DNA of 15,649 bases from Roseimarinus sp035271585 (GCA_035271585.1 DATERL010000052.1:1-15649); one strand, 5' to 3'; numbered from the stretch's first letter, positions 7,285 through 14,969 are shown. Program-made: numbers and translations. The notes: generated by a model from the sequence alone, not told the origin.

Positions 7285-7292
7285 TATATTTG
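7285..7292 (+). promoter_or_regulatory. -7 promoter element of purE
   Basis: TATATTTG is a perfect match to the Bacteroidota consensus TAnnTTTG. It lies 43 bases before the purE ATG, in the 69-bp gap after the ABC ATPase gene. No clear TTTG -33 box is seen at the usual distance, where the sequence is A/T-rich. It suggests purE is transcribed independently of the upstream cluster. Confidence 0.5.
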
Positions 7293-7335
7293 CCAGTAAC
7301 ACATTTCGTAATAAACCGATTAAAAGCAAAAAATA

Positions 7336-7842
7336 ATGACACCAGTTGTAAGCATTATCATGGGCAGCACGAGCGATATGCCCGTTATGGAAAAAGCCGC
7401 CAAAATTCTCAACGAATTAGAAATACCCTTCGAAATCAATGCCTTATCGGCACACCGAACACCTACCGAAGTTGAGCAATTTGCAAAAGGAGCCAAAAAC
7501 AGAGGAATTAAAGTGATAATTGCAGCAGCAGGAATGGCCGCCCACTTACCGGGTGTAATTGCCTCAATGACAACATTGCCAGTTATTGGCGTTCCCATTA
7601 AAGCCACCCTCGAAGGTATCGATGCCTTGCTTGCCATTGTACAAATGCCTCCTGGAATACCAGTTGCAACCGTAGGCATTAATGCCGCTATGAATGCCGG
7701 GATATTGGCTGCACAAATGTTATCGCTTGGAGATGTAAAAGTTGCAGGAAAATTAGAAGCTTATAAAAATTCACTAAAAGATAAAATTGTAAAAGCCAAT
7801 GAAGAACTGGCTGAAATCAAATTCAAGTTCAAAACCAATTAA
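7336..7842 (+). CDS. purE: N5-carboxyaminoimidazole ribonucleotide mutase PurE
   Basis: This 168-residue cytoplasmic enzyme converts N5-CAIR to CAIR in de novo purine synthesis (class I PurE, working after PurK). The characteristic blocks are all present: IMGSTSDMPVM at 8-18 (phosphate and substrate loop), SAHRTP at 38-43 with the catalytic-type histidine H40, AGMAAHLPGV at 65-74 with H70, LPVIGVP at 81-87, and MPPGIPVATVGI followed by NAAMNAG at 104-122. The length is normal for a bacterial class I PurE. The ATG follows the frame-wide family N-terminus 'PVVSIIMGS' directly, so the start is secure. No other purine gene is in the window. A likely intrinsic terminator follows 24 bp after the stop. 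Confidence 0.97.
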   Translation: MTPVVSIIMGSTSDMPVMEKAAKILNELEIPFEINALSAHRTPTEVEQFAKGAKNRGIKVIIAAAGMAAHLPGVIASMTTLPVIGVPIKATLEGIDALLAIVQMPPGIPVATVGINAAMNAGILAAQMLSLGDVKVAGKLEAYKNSLKDKIVKANEELAEIKFKFKTN

Positions 7843-7865
7843 ACATTTCAATTAACAATATAATA

Positions 7866-7891
7866 AAGGATGCCGGTGTGCACCTTTTTTT
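7866..7891 (+). terminator. Intrinsic terminator after purE
   Basis: AAAGG (a) TGC, loop CGGTGT, then GCA CCTTT followed by further T's gives an imperfect stem of eight pairs with one bulged A and a run of seven T's (7885-7891). It lies just after purE and before the GTG start at 7918. The stem is modest, hence medium confidence. Confidence 0.5.
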
Positions 7892-7917
7892 GCTAACTTA
7901 CAGCCAAAACAAAAAAA

Positions 7918-8742
7918 GTGAGAACCTGCAAAATAGTTTATATCATTTTCTTTATGCTCATAAGTCTCACAGGCTTTTCTCGAAGTGATGTATATCCCAC
8001 TGGGGGGAAGCCTACTGGAATGGGCAACGCTTTTGTAAGCCAATACAACGAGTTTTCGGTTTTTCATAATCAGGCCGGGCTGGCAGAATTCGACAAGACT
8101 TCAGTTTCTATTTTTTACGAAAACCGTTACCTGATTCCACAAATGTCGATGCGTGCAATTATGTTGACTTTACCTACTTCGGGCGGGAATTTTGCATTTC
8201 AGTTTAACTCTTTTGGACCTTCCGAATGGGCCGAAAGCAATATCGGAATAGCCTATTCTCGTTTTTTAACCAAAAAACTTTCGGCCGGTGTGCAGTTGAA
8301 CTATTTTGGATCAAAATTGCCCGAAGTAAACAACACAGCCATGTCGGCAAGTTTTGAAGTAGGCGCAATTTACCATATTACCGAAAAAACTTTTTGGGGA
8401 ATTCATCTTGCTAACCCAGTATCGCCGGCCATAAACACAACAATGTACCGCAGCGAAATACCATGGCGTTTTACGCTTGGTGGCCATACTCGTTTCACCG
8501 ACGATTTCATTTTATCTTACGAAATAGAAAAAATAGAAACTCATCAACCCTTTCTCAAAATGGGGGTCGAATGGCAGGCAACCCAAGGGGTTTTCCTGAG
8601 AGGAGGAGTAAACACTTCACCGGTAAAGTTTTTTGCGGGTTTTGGATATCATACTCAATTCATGAAGCTCGATGCAGCGTTTAGCTATCACAACTATTTG
8701 GGCTACGTACCATCTATTTCACTCATTTTTTCGTTTTTTTAA
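7918..8742 (+). CDS. PorV/PorQ-like outer-membrane beta-barrel protein
   Basis: This 274-residue protein has a signal peptide at about 1-20 and the motif GKPTGMGNAFVSQYNEFSVF followed by HNQAGLAEF at about 30-58. That pattern (G-GMG-AFV, then N-AGLA) is typical of PorV/PorQ and FadL-like barrels of Bacteroidota. Alternating aromatic and polar strands continue to the C-terminus, which ends in Phe-Phe, as expected for an outer-membrane barrel. PorV/PorQ-type proteins are linked to type IX secretion or to surface anchoring of other proteins, but this copy is short and no specific role can be assigned. Translation starts at GTG 7918; an in-frame ATG at 7870 is cut off by a TAA, so GTG is the best start that keeps the signal peptide. 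The next gene follows after 49 bp and is probably cotranscribed. Confidence 0.8.
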   Translation: MRTCKIVYIIFFMLISLTGFSRSDVYPTGGKPTGMGNAFVSQYNEFSVFHNQAGLAEFDKTSVSIFYENRYLIPQMSMRAIMLTLPTSGGNFAFQFNSFGPSEWAESNIGIAYSRFLTKKLSAGVQLNYFGSKLPEVNNTAMSASFEVGAIYHITEKTFWGIHLANPVSPAINTTMYRSEIPWRFTLGGHTRFTDDFILSYEIEKIETHQPFLKMGVEWQATQGVFLRGGVNTSPVKFFAGFGYHTQFMKLDAAFSYHNYLGYVPSISLIFSFF

Positions 8743-8791
8743 ACATGAAAAATAAAAAACTTTAATACCCTTAAAATCAACAAACGAAGGA

Positions 8792-10831
8792 ATGGATAAA
8801 AAGATTATAAATATTGTCCTTTTCATACTCATCGCGCTCACTGGTGCACATGGGCAGGATCCTCAAAGTTCCGGCCTATCAATAATTGAACGTATAGTTG
8901 AATCGTATGCCGAAGATTTAAGTGAAGAGGCCGATCTGAGTGCAGTTCTTGAAGACCTTGAACACTATATTGAAACCCCGCTCAACATTAATACTGCTTT
9001 ACGAACCGACCTCGAAAAATTCCCTTTCCTTACTTCGTTCCAAATCGAAAACTTATTGGCTTACCGCAGAAAATTTGGTCAAATATATAGTCAATACGAA
9101 TTAGAAGCAATCGAAGGCTTCAATAGTCAGCTGGCTGCCGACCTAAGTAGTTTTGTTAGCTTTTTACCGTCCGATGTTCAGTCCAAAGCCTATTGGAAAC
9201 AAGAAATGTTGTTGCGTTATAGCCAAGCTCTCGAAAAACCGGCCGGCTTTAAGCCTGATAAAAACGGTGCAATTGCTTTTGAAGGAATGCCTATGAGGTC
9301 GTTACTCAAATACAGGGTTGAAAAAGGAAACCGTTTCAAACTGGGCATAACCGCCGAAAACGATGCAGGCGAAGCATTTTTCAAGGGCAGCAACCCTTAT
9401 GGCTTCGATTTTTATTCGGGTTATGTTGGCTTTAGTGGCCGAAAGGCCTTGAAAGAAGTTTACTTGGGCGATTTTCAAGTAAAAACTGGGCAGGGCTTAG
9501 TTCAATGGACAAGTTACGGAAAACGAAAAATGAGCGATGGTATTGGGGTGAGGGCTACAGGGCAAGGCATCAGGGCCAATACATCGGCCGACGAAAACAA
9601 CTTTATGCGAGGTGTCGCATCCCGATTCGAACTGGGCAATTTCAATGTAATCACCTACTACTCCCTCAACAACGTCGATGCTACGGTTAGCGAAACCGAC
9701 TCAAGCGGTAACCCAGTTATGGTTTCATCCCTACAAACATCAGGTTACCATCGCACTTCAAGTGAAATCAGCAATAAAAACTCACTAAACGTACAAACCG
9801 CAGGAGGAAGTGTAAAATACACCATCAAGCGGTTTTCGATAGCTATGAACGGGGCATGGCGCAAATACAACGCAACCATTAACCCAGCCTGGCAACCATA
9901 TAACCATTACTATTTTAGGGGAAACGAAAACTTTAACTTGAGTGCTGATGCCCTTTGGGTTTTTAACCGCATTAACCTATTTGGCGAAGCAGCCATTAGC
10001 AAATCGGGGGGTAAAGCAATTTTAGCAGGCTTCGAAAGTCAACCTGCAAGTTCAATCGCCATTAGCATGATTTATCGCGATTACGATGCCAATTTTCACA
10101 GCGTGAATGGCACCGCTTTTGGCGAATCGAGCGGAATACGCAACGAACGCGGCATTTATGCTGGTCTATTGGTCTATCCACTTCCAAAAGTAAAAATCTC
10201 GGGCTACATCGACAGTTACGAATCAAAATGGGTACGATATACCAGTACTGGTCCAGTTCGCGGTAACGATTTTGCACTCCAAACCGATTATACCCCTACC
10301 CGCAAACTCTCGTTTTATTTGAGATTTAAAACAGAAACGAACAGCGAAAAATCGAGCGAAAGCGCCCCAATTAAACCCGACGAACAACAACAAACAAACC
10401 GTGCCCGATTTAATGCTAATTGGATAATATCTGATCAATTAACACTAAAGTTCCGCACCGAATGGTCGGGGTACAAAAAAAATGGTATGATGGAGAATGG
10501 ATGGTTAGTTTTTACCGATATTGCCACTCATCCTTTTGAAAAACTATCGGCCGTGGCCCGTTTTGCATGGTTTAATACCGAAAGCTACAACAGCCGAGTT
10601 TATGCTTATGAAAACGACGTACCCGAATATTTTTACATCCCGGCCTTTAATTCTCATGGATTGCGTTATTACGTAAACATGAGTTACGCTATTTTGCAAA
10701 ACCTTAAAATAAACCTCAAATTTTCACAAACAAATTATTTAGACGACGAATTTACCATTGGCTCAGGGAACACGCTTATTGAAGGCAACAAAAGGTCTGA
10801 ATTAAGGGCACAGTTACGATACCGTTTCTAA
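8792..10831 (+). CDS. Helix-hairpin-helix N-domain plus outer-membrane beta-barrel protein
   Basis: This is a 679-residue exported protein. Residues 1-21 are a signal peptide (ending about AHGQ). Residues 60-115 are a helix-hairpin-helix/ComEA-like segment with the landmarks LNINTALRTDLEKFPFLTS and then IENLLAYRRKFGQIY and YELEAIEGF. From about 140 to the end the protein is rich in alternating aromatic/polar strands and closes with LRAQLRYRF, a C-terminal Phe typical of outer-membrane barrels. Bacteroidota have many such proteins annotated only by their HHH domain; the function is unknown, and DNA binding is not implied for an exported protein. The ATG is preceded by a GAAGGA ribosome site. 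It follows the PorV/PorQ-like gene by 49 bp, which suggests that both act in the same envelope process. Confidence 0.85.
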   Translation: MDKKIINIVLFILIALTGAHGQDPQSSGLSIIERIVESYAEDLSEEADLSAVLEDLEHYIETPLNINTALRTDLEKFPFLTSFQIENLLAYRRKFGQIYSQYELEAIEGFNSQLAADLSSFVSFLPSDVQSKAYWKQEMLLRYSQALEKPAGFKPDKNGAIAFEGMPMRSLLKYRVEKGNRFKLGITAENDAGEAFFKGSNPYGFDFYSGYVGFSGRKALKEVYLGDFQVKTGQGLVQWTSYGKRKMSDGIGVRATGQGIRANTSADENNFMRGVASRFELGNFNVITYYSLNNVDATVSETDSSGNPVMVSSLQTSGYHRTSSEISNKNSLNVQTAGGSVKYTIKRFSIAMNGAWRKYNATINPAWQPYNHYYFRGNENFNLSADALWVFNRINLFGEAAISKSGGKAILAGFESQPASSIAISMIYRDYDANFHSVNGTAFGESSGIRNERGIYAGLLVYPLPKVKISGYIDSYESKWVRYTSTGPVRGNDFALQTDYTPTRKLSFYLRFKTETNSEKSSESAPIKPDEQQQTNRARFNANWIISDQLTLKFRTEWSGYKKNGMMENGWLVFTDIATHPFEKLSAVARFAWFNTESYNSRVYAYENDVPEYFYIPAFNSHGLRYYVNMSYAILQNLKINLKFSQTNYLDDEFTIGSGNTLIEGNKRSELRAQLRYRF

Positions 10832-11053
10832 TAGGGTTTTTCACTTCCCTTCAATTTTACTATGTTTGCCCCGCTAAAATTAAATTTAATGGGACGAATA
10901 ATATTACGTCGGTTAATGGATAACAACTTATCCCGATATTTCGAGAAATACCATTAAATCGTAGAAGAATTAGGCATTAACAAAAATCCAATATGATAGT
11001 TCTTCCGATAATTGCGGAGTTGGCTATACAGTAATTAAAAAATATATTTACTT
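10832..11053 (+). other. 222-bp intergenic stretch with promoter-like element and short repeats
   Basis: No clear gene is present. It contains TATGTTTG at 10861-10868 (promoter-like), a 12-bp palindrome ATTAAATTTAAT at 10879-10890, and a near-perfect hairpin TATTTCGAGAAATA at 10937-10950. An open frame from ATG 10862 to TAA 10957 encodes 31 residues starting MFAPLKLNLMGRIILRRLM; past its TAA the same frame continues with IVEELGINKNPI. It could be a tiny peptide or a degenerate remnant. Confidence that it is a real gene is low. Confidence 0.35.
10861..10868 (+). promoter_or_regulatory. Possible -7 element upstream of the acyltransferase gene
   Basis: TATGTTTG matches TAnnTTTG exactly. It would give a long (about 180-base) untranslated leader before the ATG at 11054, and the leader contains the short repeats listed for this gap. 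It also overlaps the start of a 31-codon open frame, so its role is ambiguous. No matching -33 box was identified. Confidence 0.35.
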
Positions 11054-12187
11054 ATGAAGCATTTCGATGATATTCGGCCCTTTAATAACGAAGAAATTAA
11101 ACAAGCATTAAAAGATTTGGCCAACGACCCCATGTTTGCCAGTGTTTTAAAAAAAGTTTACCAGCAAACAGAGGCCGTAGAGCAACTCCTGCAATTAATA
11201 GGACAGCTCAACACCGTCGATGCATTTCAAGAAAAAGTAATTTACCCTATATTACGTCAAATTGAATTGGCCACCACCAAGGGAATATCATACAGCACCA
11301 TGGAGCAGTTCAATCCAAGCGAGCGATATCTCTTCATATCCAATCACCGCGATATAATTCTCGATGCGAGTTTTCTTAATGCGATCATGCATGCCCATGG
11401 CTTCAGTAAAACCGAAAATGCCATTGGCGACAACTTACTAATATTCAAATGGATTGAAAATTTGGCGCGTATTAACCGCTCTTTTATTGTGAAACGAAAT
11501 TTGGGCATCAGGGAACAACTTAATGCTTCGCGCAATTTATCGGCTTATATCCGATATGCCATTTCAGAAAAAAACGAGTCGGTATGGATTGCCCAACGCG
11601 AAGGCCGCACAAAAAACGGTGATGACCAAACCCAGCCTGCGCTACTTAAGATGCTGAATATGAGCACCACAAAGCCTATTGTAGAGGGATTCAGAGAATT
11701 AAACATTGTGCCGATGGCCATTTCGTACGAAATTGAACCTTGTGGCATATCAAAAGTTGAAGAGTTGCTAAAACGAAAATATAATCCCGATTTTTTAAAA
11801 AGCAAAGAAGACGATTTAAAAAGTATGGCCAACGGTGTTATGCAACCTAAGGGCAGGGTTCATTATGCTTTTGGGAATCCACTCAACCTGCGAATTGACG
11901 AAATCACACAAGGCAAAAACAACAACGAAACAATACAAGCCATTACCGAGTACTTAGACAAACGTATTTATGCCAATTACAAACTATGGCCTAACAATTA
12001 CATCGCTTCCGATTTACTCAAACAATCGGAAGAATTCAAGGCACATTACACGCCCGAAGAAAAAGCAATGTTTATTGAACGTATGGAAAATGAAGCAGCA
12101 ACACTAAGTTTCGAAAAACACGAGGTTGTTGAATATTATTTGAAAATGTATGCCAACCCGGCCAGCAACTACTCAAAATATTTCTAA
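11054..12187 (+). CDS. PlsC-like glycerolipid/1-acyl-glycerol-3-phosphate acyltransferase
   Basis: This 377-residue protein belongs to the phospholipid/glycerol acyltransferase family (LPLAT, PF01553). Block I is ISNHRDIILDAS at 95-106, with the catalytic-type His98. The block III equivalent is WIAQREGRTKNGDD at 178-191 (EGRTK in place of FPEGTR). Family enzymes transfer acyl groups to glycerol-phosphate lipids at the inner membrane. The protein is longer than classic PlsC (about 245 residues), with N- and C-terminal extensions of 60-150 residues, and lacks an obvious transmembrane helix. Block I has five residues between His and Asp (HRDIILD) instead of the canonical four, which I believe recurs in a Bacteroidota subgroup. 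The exact acyl acceptor is unknown. It is monocistronic, flanked by a 222-bp leader gap and the convergent minus-strand operon. Confidence 0.85.
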   Translation: MKHFDDIRPFNNEEIKQALKDLANDPMFASVLKKVYQQTEAVEQLLQLIGQLNTVDAFQEKVIYPILRQIELATTKGISYSTMEQFNPSERYLFISNHRDIILDASFLNAIMHAHGFSKTENAIGDNLLIFKWIENLARINRSFIVKRNLGIREQLNASRNLSAYIRYAISEKNESVWIAQREGRTKNGDDQTQPALLKMLNMSTTKPIVEGFRELNIVPMAISYEIEPCGISKVEELLKRKYNPDFLKSKEDDLKSMANGVMQPKGRVHYAFGNPLNLRIDEITQGKNNNETIQAITEYLDKRIYANYKLWPNNYIASDLLKQSEEFKAHYTPEEKAMFIERMENEAATLSFEKHEVVEYYLKMYANPASNYSKYF

Positions 12188-12239
12188 CCTAAATTATTCA
12201 TATATTTAAATAGAAATCAGCTTAGTCGCTATCGGAGAC

Positions 12240-12259
12240 AAGAATAATTAATTATTCTT
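12240..12259. repeat. Perfect 20-bp palindrome
   Basis: AAGAATAATTAATTATTCTT is exactly self-complementary. It sits 53 bp after the acyltransferase gene and directly beside the minus-strand terminator at 12261-12299. As a plus-strand RNA it would form an 8-bp A/U stem with a TTAA loop, but no T-run follows. It may slow transcription at the convergence point or be a protein-binding site. It is AT-only apart from two bases. Confidence 0.6.
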
Positions 12260-12260
12260 A

Positions 12261-12299
12261 CAAAAAACAAAACCCCGGCATGTCCAACAACCTCCGGGG
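12261..12299 (-). terminator. Intrinsic terminator of the minus-strand operon
   Basis: Read on the minus strand, CCCCGG (12299-12294) and CCGGGG (12278-12273) pair as a 6-bp all-G/C stem around a 15-base loop, followed by TTTTGTTTTTTG (12272-12261). It lies 27 bp beyond the stop of the small lysine-rich ORF at 12327-12440, as expected for the end of that transcript. The plus strand lacks a following T-run, so it acts in one direction. Confidence 0.65.
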
Positions 12300-12326
12300 A
12301 TTAAAAATAAACCAGTCAATAAACTA

Positions 12327-12440
12327 TTACAGGTTTTTACGTTCTTTTTCTTTTAATTTTTTGGCCAAACGCTTTTCTTTTAACGATTTTTCAGGTGTTT
12401 TTTTAGAAGCGCTTTTTTGAATACTTTTTTCTTTCGTCAT
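12327..12440 (-). CDS. Small lysine-rich basic protein (37 aa)
   Basis: An open frame from ATG (12440-12438) to TAA (12329-12327) encodes MTKEKSIQKSASKKTPEKSL followed by KEKRLAKKLKEKERKNL. About two in five residues are Lys or Arg, with regularly spaced acidic residues that would give a charged helix. Short peptides of this style (MxKEKSIQK..., ending LKEKR-KK) are, in my memory, recurrent in Bacteroidota as hypothetical proteins, and the composition would suit an RNA-, ribosome- or nucleoid-associated role; none is demonstrated. It lies on the same strand as, and 113 bp downstream of, the yhcH-like gene, and ends just before a strong intrinsic terminator, which supports it being expressed. 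Confidence 0.65.
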   Translation of the reverse strand: MTKEKSIQKSASKKTPEKSLKEKRLAKKLKEKERKNL

Positions 12441-12553
12441 AACAGTATGGATTAAGGTGAATTCAAAAAAATAAACGTCAAAAAAACAATACTTCAGCAT
12501 TGAATTTTTGAGGCTTTAAATAGAGCTAATTTAGTAAAAATTAGAACCCGATG

Positions 12554-13006
12554 CTACCGAACGGCAATTTTTAATACTACTTTTCGCACTAAGGCCTGGT
12601 ATTCAGCAATAATACCTGGCTGATGCATGTCGGAAGGATAGAAAATAGCGAATTCGCCTTCTTCCAAAGTGAAATATTTAACCGGCTCGTTGTAAAACAT
12701 CACATCTTTTTCGAGAGAATATGCTTCGCTGGGAAGTTGAGTTGTTTTAAAAGTGTAGCCAATTTTTTCTTTTCCTTTTAAAAGGAACTGAATGTCGATA
12801 TATTTCAGATGCGATTCGAGTTTACATTGAACCGACGGTTTGGTTTCATATTGGCTAATCATCATATAAAAATTTTCGCCATCGATAGGGTATTTACCAT
12901 CTTTGTATTCCGGTAAATTATTTTGAATGATAAATTCAAGGCCTTTTTTGATGTGCTCGCCCAAAGAAAAATATTGATGGGCATTTTCAATTTTATCAAT
13001 GATCAT
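12554..13006 (-). CDS. YhcH/YjgK/YiaL family protein (DUF386, EbgC-like)
   Basis: This 150-residue cupin-like protein belongs to the YhcH/YjgK/YiaL family. Recognisable parts are KYPIDGENFYMMISQYETKP near 38-57, CKLESHLKYIDIQFLLKGKE at about 61-80 with the conserved ESH-YIDIQ pattern, and the C-terminal FAIFYPSDMHQPGI at about 118-131 with a metal-binding-type His. Relatives include the beta-subunit of evolved beta-galactosidase (EbgC) and proteins in sialic acid (N-acetylneuraminate) or sugar acid operons; the true substrate is generally unproven. Length is normal. It is 11 bp downstream of the pseudouridine synthase gene and likely cotranscribed, although its carbohydrate-type function has no obvious link to the rest of the operon. 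Confidence 0.9.
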   Translation of the reverse strand: MIIDKIENAHQYFSLGEHIKKGLEFIIQNNLPEYKDGKYPIDGENFYMMISQYETKPSVQCKLESHLKYIDIQFLLKGKEKIGYTFKTTQLPSEAYSLEKDVMFYNEPVKYFTLEEGEFAIFYPSDMHQPGIIAEYQALVRKVVLKIAVR

Positions 13007-13017
13007 GTTGAATCGTT

Positions 13018-14076
13018 TTATTCTTCTTGTAACTCATCTTTTCGGCCTACAATGTAATTACGCCATTTGTCAACCAGCAGCTGCATATCATCGGCAAGTT
13101 CCGATTCAAAAACCATATCTTGGCCAGTGGCAGGGTGAGCAAAACCAAGCATTTTGGCATGTAGAGCCTGTCGCGGGCAAATTTTAAAACAGTTATCGAC
13201 AAACTGCTTGTATTTCGAGAAAGTAGTTCCACGCAAAATTACATTGCCCCCGTAATTAGAATCGTTAAACAGCGGATGATTAATGTATTTCATGTGAACG
13301 CGTATTTGATGAGTGCGACCGGTTTCGAGGCGGCATTCAACAAGCGACACATAGCCAAAATCTTCGAGGGTTGTATAATGGGTAACGGCATGTTTTCCAT
13401 AATCTTCGTCGGGGAAAACGGTAAATACCTGTCTGTTTTTCAAACTTCGGCCTATATTGCCCACAATGGTTCCCTCTGGTTCTTTTGGCGCTCCCCAAAC
13501 CAATGCCTGATAACGTCGTTTGGTGGTTTTATTGAAGAATTGCAAGGCAAGGTTATTTTTGGCCTGTTCGGTTTTTGCAACAACCAAGAGGCCCGATGTG
13601 TCCTTATCGATGCGGTGCACCAAGCCCGGGCGGGGATCTTCGGCGTTAAAAAGTGGAAGGTTTCGAAAACGATATGCCAGCGCATTGACTAGGGTTCCTG
13701 AATAATTACCATGTCCCGGATGTACAACCATACCGGCAGGTTTGTTCACCACCATCAGGTGATCGTCTTCAAAAACCACGTTCAGTGGAATATCTTCGGC
13801 AATAATTTTTAATTCACGTTTAGGGTAATCAAGTACAATGGTGATAACATCGTGCGGTTTCACTTTGTAACTCGATTTTACAGCTGAACCATTCACCATA
13901 ATACTCCCGGCCTCGGCTGCTTGCTGAACGCGATTACGTGAGGTTCCTTCCATGCGATTGACCAAAAAATGGTCGATACGCATTATTTTTTGCCCGGCAT
14001 CGGACTCGAACCTGAAGTGCTCGAACAACTCGTTTTCGTCAAAATCTTCAATATTTTCTAATTGTTCTTCTTGCAT
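13018..14076 (-). CDS. RluA/RluD-family 23S rRNA pseudouridine synthase
   Basis: This 352-residue enzyme has an acidic N-terminal extension (1-28), an S4 RNA-binding domain at about 31-90 (RIDHFLV, then SRNRVQQAAEAGSIMVNG) and an RluA-type catalytic domain at about 98-330. The catalytic motif is HRIDKDTSGLLVVAKT at 154-169; D157 is the expected catalytic aspartate. NKPAGMVVHPG (111-121) and RTHQIRVHM later in the protein are further family marks. S4 plus RluA architecture and length fit the RluD group, which modifies helix 69 of 23S rRNA in other bacteria, but the exact target site cannot be read from sequence. It follows the PASTA gene after 5 bp, an arrangement I recall as common in Bacteroidota, where ddl often follows; here the next gene is yhcH-like instead. 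Confidence 0.94.
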   Translation of the reverse strand: MQEEQLENIEDFDENELFEHFRFESDAGQKIMRIDHFLVNRMEGTSRNRVQQAAEAGSIMVNGSAVKSSYKVKPHDVITIVLDYPKRELKIIAEDIPLNVVFEDDHLMVVNKPAGMVVHPGHGNYSGTLVNALAYRFRNLPLFNAEDPRPGLVHRIDKDTSGLLVVAKTEQAKNNLALQFFNKTTKRRYQALVWGAPKEPEGTIVGNIGRSLKNRQVFTVFPDEDYGKHAVTHYTTLEDFGYVSLVECRLETGRTHQIRVHMKYINHPLFNDSNYGGNVILRGTTFSKYKQFVDNCFKICPRQALHAKMLGFAHPATGQDMVFESELADDMQLLVDKWRNYIVGRKDELQEE

Positions 14077-14081
14077 AATTA

Positions 14082-14939
14082 TTAAAATTCTAACACTTCT
14101 ACCTCAGTATTTTCTTGGTGATTATCAAAATTTTCAGGTTCAACAACAGTTGGTTCCACAAGTTTTTCTTCGTTAACAGTAAACCATAAATCAACTGAAA
14201 CGCCCAACTCGAAATACCGGCTGGTTGAATAGGCCGGATTTTGCTTCCATATTCTGGCGTTTAATGTATCCTTAGCATTAAGAACCGACTCGTCGTAAAT
14301 TAACGCTCCGGTATTAAGACTAATATTATAAAGGGTCTCGCGTGCATCAACATAAAAGAATCCAAACAAATCGGGCACCAAAGTTTTCTCGTTACTCAAT
14401 CCTTTTCCTACAACTAAATCAATCGCAGTTCCTTTAATCAACATGGTGTCATTGGGCAGTAATTGCCCATGCAAACGGCTTTCGAGTACCAGATTAATAA
14501 ACTCACTCGGACGATAATCGACCTTACCCAATCGCAAACCAGCATTGAGCAAACGGCCTTGTGCTTCACGGAACGAAACATCAACCACCATGGGCAACAA
14601 CACCTTTTCGGGGGCCATTGCCGAGATGGTAAGATAAACCATACGGCCTTCCTTAACCCGGCTACCGGTTGCGGGAGTTTGTGAAACGATTGAACCAGGC
14701 ACAACATCGGGCACAAAAAGCGAATCGTTGATATGATAGCGCAACTTAAACGTTTTGGCAACAACCGAGGCTTCCTGTTCGGTAAACCCAGTAAAATCGG
14801 GTATCGATAACAATTCGCCATGATTGGTATATACTTTTAACGTCAGTAATGCACCATAAACAAGAAATCCAAAGGTAAAAATGATGAGCCCTAGGTGAAG
14901 GAGAAACTGTTTACTCTTTATAAACGATTTGATACTCAT
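14082..14939 (-). CDS. PASTA-domain membrane protein
   Basis: This 285-residue protein has one transmembrane helix (about 12-36) with a short cytoplasmic N-terminus and an extracytoplasmic part carrying three PASTA repeats: about 42-108 (IPDFTGFTEQEA, then GSIVSQTPATGSRVKEG), 112-179 (LLPMVVDVSFREAQGRLLNA, then IDLVVGKG) and 184-257 (LVPDLFGFFYVDARETL, then IWKQNPAYSTSRYFELG). An acidic tail of about 28 residues follows. PASTA repeats bind muropeptides or beta-lactams in kinases and PBPs; this protein has no kinase or penicillin-binding domain. A role in envelope or peptidoglycan sensing is inferred only. The stop lies 5 bp before the rluA-family start, so the two genes are cotranscribed. A TAnnTTTG element lies just upstream. 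Confidence 0.9.
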   Translation of the reverse strand: MSIKSFIKSKQFLLHLGLIIFTFGFLVYGALLTLKVYTNHGELLSIPDFTGFTEQEASVVAKTFKLRYHINDSLFVPDVVPGSIVSQTPATGSRVKEGRMVYLTISAMAPEKVLLPMVVDVSFREAQGRLLNAGLRLGKVDYRPSEFINLVLESRLHGQLLPNDTMLIKGTAIDLVVGKGLSNEKTLVPDLFGFFYVDARETLYNISLNTGALIYDESVLNAKDTLNARIWKQNPAYSTSRYFELGVSVDLWFTVNEEKLVEPTVVEPENFDNHQENTEVEVLEF

Positions 14940-14961
14940 GTCAGAAAAATAATGGTTTCAA

Positions 14962-14969
14962 CAAAAATA
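14962..14969 (-). promoter_or_regulatory. -7 promoter element of the PASTA-rluD operon
   Basis: On the minus strand TATTTTTG matches TAnnTTTG exactly. It ends 23 bases before the ATG at 14939, leaving a leader of about 16 bases. It lies between the rpmH terminator and the PASTA gene, so it would start an independent transcript. No good -33 box was seen. Confidence 0.4.

Noticed and set aside
7870..7917. Earlier ATG start for the PorV/PorQ-like gene at 7870
   Set aside because: The frame from 7870 runs into TAA before the signal peptide; GTG 7918 is the only start that gives the full signal sequence.
13276..13692. Plus-strand 138-residue open frame opposite rluD-like gene
   Set aside because: It is antisense to well-conserved pseudouridine synthase codons and has no family features; a shadow of the real gene.
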